From: Mycobacterium fragae
GTDB lineage: Bacteria; Actinomycetota; Actinomycetes; Mycobacteriales; Mycobacteriaceae
Length of the DNA: 64,000 nucleotides
Direction of reading: 5' to 3'
NCBI RefSeq assembly: GCF_002102185.1
Contig: NZ_LQOW01000018.1
Location: 27,678 to 91,677, forward strand
Of this stretch, positions 58,832-64,000 are shown piece after piece (within the stretch, counting starts at the first letter, position 1; each line of letters opens with the position of its first letter). Below the pieces are notes generated by a model, which saw nothing but the letters and a program-made list of their open reading frames with translations, searched no databases and was not told the DNA's origin. The translations under genes were made by a program, and so were the position numbers.

Positions 58832-59905
58832 GTGGAGCCGACCCCACATGCCATGAACGAGCGCGACGAATTCCTGCGCGACCGACTGCGGCCTGCGCAA
58901 CCCGCCCCCTCGCCGCGGCCTGCGCACCCGCAGGCCCGCAGCCCTCGGCCAGTACCGCGCCAGCTTCGTCCACCGGTGGCGCCCCGCCCGCGGCCCGCTG
59001 TCGAGCCAGCGGCCCCACCGCAACGCCCGGTCGCCGACCGGGGCTGGCGTCGCACCGTTCGGGTTGCGACGCTGGGTCTCATCAGCCTTGGCCCCTCGGC
59101 TCGAGAACGACAAGAAGCCGAATTCGAGGCCGCCGTAAGGTCCGTGCTGCACGGCAGCTACAAGGTCGGCGTGCTCGGCAAGGGCGGTGTCGGAAAAACC
59201 ACCGTCGCGGCGAGTGTGGGATCGATCTTCGCCGAGCTGCGGCAGCAGGACCGGGTGGTGGCGATCGACGCCGATACCGCATTTGGCCGGCTGAGCAGCC
59301 GAATCGACCCGCGAACGAGCGGCTCCTACTGGGAGATCGCGGCCGACAAGAACCTGCAGTCGTTCGCCGACGTGAGCACGCGGGTGGGCAGCAACTCCGC
59401 AGGGCTCTACGTGCTGGCGGGTGAGCCGACGGCCGGTCCGCGGCGAGTGCTCGACCCCGCGATCTACCGCGAAGCCACCTTGCGGCTGGACCGCCATTTC
59501 ACGATCTCGATCGTCGACTGCGGTTCGACGATGGACGCGCCGGTGACCCAAGAGGCGCTGAGTGATCTGGATGCGCTGATCGTGGTGTCGTCGCCCTGGG
59601 CAGACGGTGCATCGGCGGCGGCACAGACGATGGAATGGCTGGCGACGCACGGCCGCACCGGCCTGCTGCGCCGAACTGTAGTGGTGCTCAACGATTCTGA
59701 CGGCCATTCGGACAGGCACACCCGCTCGGTCTTGGCACGTCAGTTTCTCGACCGCGGACAGCCGGTGGTGGAGGTGCCCTTCGATCCCCATCTGCGCCCC
59801 GGCGGCGTCATCGACGTCAGGCATGAGATGGCTCGCCCCACACGGCGTAAGTTTCTGCAAATCGCGGCGACGATTGCCGGGTTCTTCGCGTCGCGGCCCG
59901 GGTAG
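58832..59905 (+). CDS. MinD/ParA-like ESX-type ATPase (Rv3860 type)
   Basis: A 357-residue protein related to EspI/EccI-like ATPases encoded near ESX secretion loci. An Arg/Pro-rich disordered N terminus (to about residue 80) is followed by a P-loop ATPase with the deviant Walker A KGGVGKTTVAASVGS and the Walker B-like TISIVDCGSTMD. The GTG at 58832 follows GGAG; the ATG at 58853 is an alternative. Its stop is directly adjacent to that of the convergent SRPBCC gene. Role in secretion is inferred from homologues. Confidence 0.82.
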   Translation: MEPTPHAMNERDEFLRDRLRPAQPAPSPRPAHPQARSPRPVPRQLRPPVAPRPRPAVEPAAPPQRPVADRGWRRTVRVATLGLISLGPSARERQEAEFEAAVRSVLHGSYKVGVLGKGGVGKTTVAASVGSIFAELRQQDRVVAIDADTAFGRLSSRIDPRTSGSYWEIAADKNLQSFADVSTRVGSNSAGLYVLAGEPTAGPRRVLDPAIYREATLRLDRHFTISIVDCGSTMDAPVTQEALSDLDALIVVSSPWADGASAAAQTMEWLATHGRTGLLRRTVVVLNDSDGHSDRHTRSVLARQFLDRGQPVVEVPFDPHLRPGGVIDVRHEMARPTRRKFLQIAATIAGFFASRPG

Positions 59906-60325
59906 TTACCCGTTTTCGGCGGCCCGCTTCAGCCCCGCGCTTTCCATGTCCACATAGGAGCGGATCCGCGACCCACCTATCAGGGACGCCAGCCATGCCA
60001 GCGGACCGGTGGCTGCGAACTCGAGCCTGGTGCGCACATGATCTCCGTCCTCCTCGATGACGTGCACCGCCTCGAAGGAGAGGCCGGGCTGGCGGGCCAC
60101 CCAGGTGAAGTTGCGCAGTGGCTCCAGTTCGGTCACCGTAAAGACGGTCGGCCTGCCCTTCGGCTGCGTCACGCGTGATCTGCTGCCCACGGCCAGGGGG
60201 CCGTCGTCGAGGCGCTTGATCTCCCGCATCGACTCGGTCCAGTTCGGCCAGCCCGCGACGTCGACTAGCAGCTGCCAAACTCGTTCGGCCGGTGCGTGCA
60301 CGGTTTCTTCACGGACATATCGCAT
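59906..60325 (-). CDS. SRPBCC (polyketide-cyclase-like) family protein
   Basis: A 139-residue START/SRPBCC-fold protein. The N-terminal HAPAERVWQLLVDVAGWPNWTESMREIKRL, the central FTVTELEPLRNFTWVARQPG and the C-terminal YVDMESAGLKRAAENG are typical of the family, which binds hydrophobic ligands. The start lies 4 bp after the ECF sigma stop, so it is part of the sigma operon. Ligand unknown. Confidence 0.83.
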   Translation of the reverse strand: MRYVREETVHAPAERVWQLLVDVAGWPNWTESMREIKRLDDGPLAVGSRSRVTQPKGRPTVFTVTELEPLRNFTWVARQPGLSFEAVHVIEEDGDHVRTRLEFAATGPLAWLASLIGGSRIRSYVDMESAGLKRAAENG

Positions 60326-60329
60326 GCGT

Positions 60330-61202
60330 TCAGAATGCCGCAGCCCGCGCAGAGGGGTCGGCGGTGGCCTCGATCTTGGTGATGTTGTTGTCGCCGATGG
60401 TCAGCACGATGACCGCGAACAGCCGTCGGCGGGCGAAGGCCAGTACCACCGGTTGACCGACAGGTCCGCTGACCAGCGTGACGCCCGGCCCCAGGTAGCG
60501 CAGCAGGTTGGTGGCGACATCCTGTGGGCCATAGTTGATTTGGGGCGGCGGGGCAGGCTCGGCGATCAGCGTGCCCACCCCCCACACCGTTGGATCCAGC
60601 ACCGCGGCCAGGGCCTGCAGATCGCCGTTGGCGCAGGCGGTGATGAACTTCTCGGTGACGAGCTGATGCTCGGCGGAGGGCACCTCGCTCGGTTTGGGTT
60701 GGGCGAGGGTGAACTTGGCGCGGGCGCGCCGTGCCAGTTGGCGGCAGGTACCGACCGGCCGGCCCACCGTCTCGGCGATGTCGTCGAACGGAACACCGAA
60801 CACGTCGTGCAGTACAAAAGACACCCGCTCACCGGGGCTGAGCCGGCGCAACACCTCCAGAAGGGCCGTGCGGACCTCGTCGTCGAGGGTCACTCGATCG
60901 GCAGGATCCACACGGCCGGATTGGTTGAGCGCCGCCACGTCCGGACCGATGTCGTCTGGGTGCTCATAGCGAGCACGCGCCGAACGGACCTGATCCAGGC
61001 AGAGCCGGCCCGCCACCACGGTCAGCCATGCGCGGATATCGTCGATCTCGTTCACGTTCGCACGCGAGAGCCGCAGAAACGCCTCTTGCGCAACGTCTTC
61101 GGCATCGCCGACGTCTCCGAGCATCTGATACGCCAGGTTGACCAGGTACGGGCGGTGGTGTCGCCACGCCTCAGTGATCTGGTCCGACTGCGGTTCGGTC
61201 AT
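60330..61202 (-). CDS. ECF sigma factor with SnoaL-like C-terminal domain (SigI/SigJ type)
   Basis: A 290-residue extracytoplasmic-function sigma factor. Region 2 is HRPYLVNLAYQMLGDVGDAEDVAQEAFLRL, region 4 is LSPGERVSFVLHDVFGVPFDDIAETVGRPVGTCRQLARRAR. A C-terminal SnoaL-like domain (about 185-290) follows and may sense a ligand or regulate the sigma factor, since no anti-sigma gene is adjacent. It is most like Rv1189 (SigI, 290 residues) but lies at a different locus. Promoter-like motifs occur on both sides of the gap to the divergent NmrA gene, and its own -10-like element is only about 8 bases from the ATG, implying a leaderless mRNA. Confidence 0.87.
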   Translation of the reverse strand: MTEPQSDQITEAWRHHRPYLVNLAYQMLGDVGDAEDVAQEAFLRLSRANVNEIDDIRAWLTVVAGRLCLDQVRSARARYEHPDDIGPDVAALNQSGRVDPADRVTLDDEVRTALLEVLRRLSPGERVSFVLHDVFGVPFDDIAETVGRPVGTCRQLARRARAKFTLAQPKPSEVPSAEHQLVTEKFITACANGDLQALAAVLDPTVWGVGTLIAEPAPPPQINYGPQDVATNLLRYLGPGVTLVSGPVGQPVVLAFARRRLFAVIVLTIGDNNITKIEATADPSARAAAF

Positions 61203-61210
61203 ATCTCGAT

Positions 61211-61273
61211 GACGATTTGGTGCCGCAAAAAGTTACGCATTTCGGTTGTAACTTTCCCACGCGGCGAGCCGTC
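61211..61273. promoter_or_regulatory. Mirror-image ECF-type promoters
   Basis: On the plus strand, GTAACTTT (from 61248) has 17 bases between GTAAC and CGTC (61270-61273). On the minus strand, GTAACTTT (from 61236 downwards) also has exactly 17 bases between GTAAC and CGTC (61214-61211). This resembles the TGT(C/A)A(C)-N16-18-CGTC layout of ECF41/SigI-like promoters. Confidence 0.68.
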
Positions 61274-61312
61274 CTTGGTGGAAAGAACATCCGATACCTC
61301 AAGGAGCACACC

Positions 61313-62149
61313 ATGACGATCGTCGTGACCGGAGCCACCGGCAATGTCGGCCGGCCTCTCGTTAGCGAACTTGCCGCCGCCGGCTGCCGCGTGCGGGCAG
61401 TAACCCGCACGCCGGACACCGCCGCATTCCCCTCCGGTGTCGAGGCAGTCGGCTCGGCTGTGGACGCGCTCGCCGGGGCGAGCGCGGTCTTTTTGAACTC
61501 GCGTGCGTTGGGTGACCAACTCGCCGAGGTGGTGGCATCGGCTCGGAGCAGCGGCGTCAGGAAGCTGGTCGCGTTGTCAGCGCTCAACGCCGACGACGAC
61601 TTCTCCCGGCAACCCTCGCGGTTTCGTGGAGACCGCAACAAGGAAGTCGAACAGTTCGCGGTCGAGTCCGGCCTGAGTTGGGTGAGCCTGCGGCCCAGCG
61701 TGTTTGCGTCGAACTTCATCGGCATGTGGGCGGCGCAGATTCGCGCCGGCGATGTGGTCGGCGGCCCCTGCGCGGCGTCGTCTACCGCGCCGATCGTCGA
61801 CAGCGACATCGCGGCGGTGGCCGCGCGGGCATTGCTCACCGATGAGCTCGACGGCCGCAAGATTCCGTTGACCGGGCCGCAAGCCTTCACCAATACCGAG
61901 TTGGTGCAGATCATCAGCACCGTTTTGGGCCGCCCGCTGAGCTACCTAGAGGTGCCGGCAGATGTGGTGCGACAGCAATTCATTCGTATCGGCCTGAGCG
62001 CCGGATTCGCCGACGCCTACATAGCACTGCTCGCTGAGACGGCCGACAAGCCGGCCTTGGTCACCCACGAGGTGGAAAAGATCGTTGGCCGCCCAGCAGT
62101 CACGTTCGCCCAGTGGGTCGCCGATCACTACGACGCGTTCACGAAATAG
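61313..62149 (+). CDS. NmrA/SDR-type NAD(P)-binding reductase or epimerase
   Basis: An atypical short-chain dehydrogenase of 278 residues. The Rossmann motif MTIVVTGATGNVGRPLVSELAA is at the N terminus. VALSALNAD and LSWVSLRPSVFASNF follow the NmrA/TMR pattern, without the YxxxK of classical SDRs. It starts after CAAGGAG at 61313. Divergent from the ECF sigma gene; ECF41-type sigma factors are usually found beside such an oxidoreductase or epimerase, so it is the probable target. Confidence 0.85.
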   Translation: MTIVVTGATGNVGRPLVSELAAAGCRVRAVTRTPDTAAFPSGVEAVGSAVDALAGASAVFLNSRALGDQLAEVVASARSSGVRKLVALSALNADDDFSRQPSRFRGDRNKEVEQFAVESGLSWVSLRPSVFASNFIGMWAAQIRAGDVVGGPCAASSTAPIVDSDIAAVAARALLTDELDGRKIPLTGPQAFTNTELVQIISTVLGRPLSYLEVPADVVRQQFIRIGLSAGFADAYIALLAETADKPALVTHEVEKIVGRPAVTFAQWVADHYDAFTK

Positions 62150-62170
62150 CCGAGCGGCGAAATAGCCTAG

Positions 62171-62237
62171 CGGCGATCGCAAGCTCGGCGAAGCCGGGCG
62201 CTGGGGGCACCTCCCGCTTGCGGGGGATGGGTCGCCG
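62171..62237. mobile_element. MITE-like 67-bp element between 13-bp direct repeats
   Basis: A 67-bp segment starts CGGCGA and ends TCGCCG (6-bp terminal inverted repeat). It is flanked by identical 13-bp copies of CGAAATAGCCTAG (62158-62170 and 62238-62250). A third copy with one change (CGAAATAGCCGAG, 62142-62154) includes the NmrA stop codon. Inside it lies hairpin repeat copy 2 at 62202-62226. The flanks are longer than usual target duplications, so slipped duplication is also possible. Confidence 0.55.
62202..62226. repeat. Interspersed hairpin repeat, copy 2
   Basis: The reverse complement of the 48645-48669 repeat, with one substitution (24 of 25 identical). It reads TGGGGGCACCTCCCGCTTGC then GGGGG. 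The CCCGC/GCGGG stem is conserved. Confidence 0.82.
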
Positions 62238-62260
62238 CGAAATAGCCTAGGAGACACGCT

Positions 62261-62710
62261 ATGTCAGATCCACGTCCACCCCGCTACCTCAAGCCGATGA
62301 ACAAGGTGATGATGGCCGTGCAGAAGCTCGGCATCCCGACCGGGCCCGCCATGGTGTTGACCGTGCCCGGCCGTAAGTCCGGCCAACCGCGCAGCACCCC
62401 GATGACACCGTTCGAGTTCGACGGCGGTCTCTACGTTGTGGCCGGCTATCCCGGCGCGGACTGGGCCGCCAACGCCCGAGCCGCCGGGACCGGCACACTC
62501 GCTCGGGGGCGGCGCTCACGGACGGTCAAGATCGTCGAACTGACCGCCGAGCAAGCCCGCCCGATTCTGCGAGCGTTCCCGGCCGAAGTCCCCGTCGGTG
62601 TGGCGTTCGCCAAGCGGTCAGGAATGGTGGTCGACGGCACGTCCGACGAATTCGAGGCGTTGGCGGGCAGGGTCGCCGTGTTTCGGTTCGATCCGATCGC
62701 CGCGCATTAG
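62261..62710 (+). CDS. DDN-family F420-dependent nitroreductase-like protein
   Basis: A 149-residue protein of the deazaflavin (F420)-dependent nitroreductase family. LTVPGRKSGQPRSTPMTPFEFDGGLYVVAGYPGADWAANARAAGTGTL is the characteristic F420-binding split-barrel signature. The physiological reaction is probably quinone or enone reduction. CTAGGAGAC precedes the ATG; it lies just downstream of the MITE-like element. Confidence 0.88.
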   Translation: MSDPRPPRYLKPMNKVMMAVQKLGIPTGPAMVLTVPGRKSGQPRSTPMTPFEFDGGLYVVAGYPGADWAANARAAGTGTLARGRRSRTVKIVELTAEQARPILRAFPAEVPVGVAFAKRSGMVVDGTSDEFEALAGRVAVFRFDPIAAH

Positions 62711-62747
62711 TTGTCTGACGAAACCTGTCGGCCGCTGCTGCTAGTGT

Positions 62748-62763
62748 TCGAAAGTATGTTCGA
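62748..62763 (+). promoter_or_regulatory. LexA (SOS) box over the 13E12 gene start
   Basis: TCGAAAGTATGTTCGA matches TCGAACNNNNGTTCGA at 11 of 12 defined bases. The ATG (62756-62758) lies inside, and its G begins the right half-site, exactly as at dinB3. Several 13E12-family genes in M. tuberculosis are known LexA targets. Confidence 0.82.
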
Positions 62764-63964
62764 TTGCGGGCTGCCGGACTTGGATTCCCTGCCAGCTGTC
62801 AATGACTCGATGGTGGCGATGGCGATCACCGGCTGGGATCGGGTGGAGGCAGCCGCGGCGGCGCGCCGACTGGGCGCGATCGCTGAGTTGGTGGCTCGGC
62901 GGGTCGAGGGCGGCTCGCCCGAGCGGGGGCAGTGGTCGTGTGACAACTGGGATGCGATGGCCGCCGAGGTGGCCGCGGCCCAGGGTATTAGCCACGGTAA
63001 GGCGTCGGGGCAGATGTATTTGGCGGTGGCGCTGCGCGAGCGGCTGCCACAGGTGGCCGCGGTGTTCGCCGACGGGATGATCAGCGCCCGGCTGGCGGCG
63101 TCGATCGCCTGGCATACGGATTTGATCGAGGACGCGGAGGCCCTGCGGTTGGTGGATAAGACCCTGGCGCAGGAGGCGCTGCGCTTCGGGCCGCTGTCGG
63201 CGGCCAAGACCGCCCAGGCCATCGAGGCGGTAGTCGACCAGTATGACCCGGGGGCGCTGCGGCGCACCCGGCAACGAGCGCGCAGCCGTGAGGTGGTGAT
63301 CGATTCTGCGGATCAGGACTCGGGCACCGCGCCGATGTGGGGGCGGCTGTATGCCACCGATGCCGCAGTGCTGGATCGGCGGTTGATGCAGATGGCCCAC
63401 GAGGTGTGCGAGGACGATCCGCGCACCATCGCCCAGCGCCGCGCCGACGCGTTAGGGGCCTTGGCCGCCGGTGCCGAGCGGCTGGCCTGTGAGTGCGGGA
63501 ACACGGACTGCCCGGCCGGCGCCGAGGGCACCGCGCGGCACGCGGGTGTCGTGGTCAATGTGATCGCCGAGGCCTCCGGGCTAAGCAGTGAGCCCGATCC
63601 GCACATGTCCGGTGAGCCGACGCCGCGCCCGATCGCGCCCGACGCGCCGCTGATGCAGGAACCGCATCCCGAGCCCGATCCCCCCGCGGCGCTGATACCC
63701 AAGCCGCCGCCCGCGCTGATCAGCACCGGCGGTATGGTGCCCGCGCCGCTGCTGGCCGAGCTGATCCGCGGGGGCGCGACGATCCGGCCGGTGGATCACC
63801 CCGGCGCGTGCGCGCCGGCTGAGCCGGGTTATCGGCCCTCGGCGGGGTTGGAGCGCTTTGTGCGCTGTCGGGATCTGACGTGTCGATTCCCTAATTGCGA
63901 TCGCCCGGCCGAGTATTGCGATCTCGACAGAGAGGATCAGATGTCGCTCGCGGTGGCGGTCTGA
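62756..63964 (+). pseudogene. 13E12-family DUF222/HNH protein, truncated in the HNH domain
   Basis: A member of the mycobacterial 13E12 repeat family (phage-like HNH endonuclease relatives). The DUF222 domain (about 10-260) is complete, with [10 protein letters not shown] and a Pro-rich linker. The HNH domain begins normally ([20 protein letters not shown]) but the usual continuation (DHTVPYP...H...N) is missing: the frame switches to [11 protein letters not shown] and stops. The two metal Cys and part of the catalytic region are present, but the His residues are lost, so it is likely inactive as a nuclease. ATG 62756 is chosen over TTG 62711 because the LexA box matches the dinB3 pattern. 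Confidence 0.78.
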
Positions 63965-64000
63965 CTCTGACTTCGATTGACGCCGACGGTTGTCCTTGTG

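Overview
The window is chromosomal DNA from a high-GC actinomycete. It is almost certainly a Mycobacterium other than the M. tuberculosis complex. Gene order and protein lengths follow the M. tuberculosis stretch pks13 (Rv3800c) to Rv3860 almost gene for gene; locus tags are from memory, not from a search. The species is not resolved. Against a non-tuberculosis assignment being wrong: the sulfolipid-1 cluster (Rv3820c-Rv3826) is absent, a DinB3-type polymerase sits beside ethR, and the Rv3840-type LCP gene is full length.

Region 1 (1-15130, minus strand) is the mycolic acid and arabinogalactan block: pks13 (3' end off the window), fadD32, a Culp6-type phospholipase/thioesterase, the mycolyltransferases fbpD and fbpA, aftB, ubiA, a PAP2 phosphatase, glfT2 and glf. 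Together these genes make mycolic acids, activate and transfer them, and build the galactan/arabinan they are attached to. erp (cell-surface repeat protein) and a secreted PGRP/LGFP protein follow on the plus strand. Region 2 (18213-28325) has a HAD phosphatase, four tandem acyltransferases, an MBL-Rieske protein with a small overlapping partner, a phytoene-desaturase-like FAD enzyme with its TetR regulator, and a divergent HxlR/carboxymuconolactone-decarboxylase pair. Region 3 (28287-37605) has serS, septum-type and metalloprotease-like genes, pheA, an IdeR-linked DUF2470 gene, a CPBP protease, an LCP ligase, bfrB and glpQ1.

Region 4 (37610-46699) contains a DUF4328 protein, a rhodanese, a DnaA-box cluster, sodA, Rv3847, espR, Rv3850, a YcnI-CopC copper pair, the H-NS-like Rv3852, rraA and ethA. 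Region 5 (46769-58259) has ethR, an SOS-type dinB, a PHP-domain protein, a roughly 2-kb accessory insert, and gltD/gltB. Region 6 (58832-64000) has an ESX-type MinD-like ATPase, an ECF sigma factor with a SRPBCC partner and a divergent NmrA-type reductase, a DDN-type nitroreductase, and a 13E12-family gene truncated in its HNH domain.

The most interesting signals are regulatory. Two LexA boxes lie over the start codons of dinB3 and the 13E12 gene with identical geometry. The ethA-ethR gap is filled by three palindromes spaced exactly 20 bp apart. Mirror-image promoter-like motifs flank the ECF sigma gene and its divergent neighbour. Paired TetR operators, a perfect HxlR-type palindrome spanning two divergent start codons, and a cluster of four DnaA-box-like sites are also present. 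A hairpin repeat appears twice, once as the last codons of dinB3 and once inside a MITE-like element. No rRNA, tRNA, CRISPR array or complete insertion sequence was recognised.
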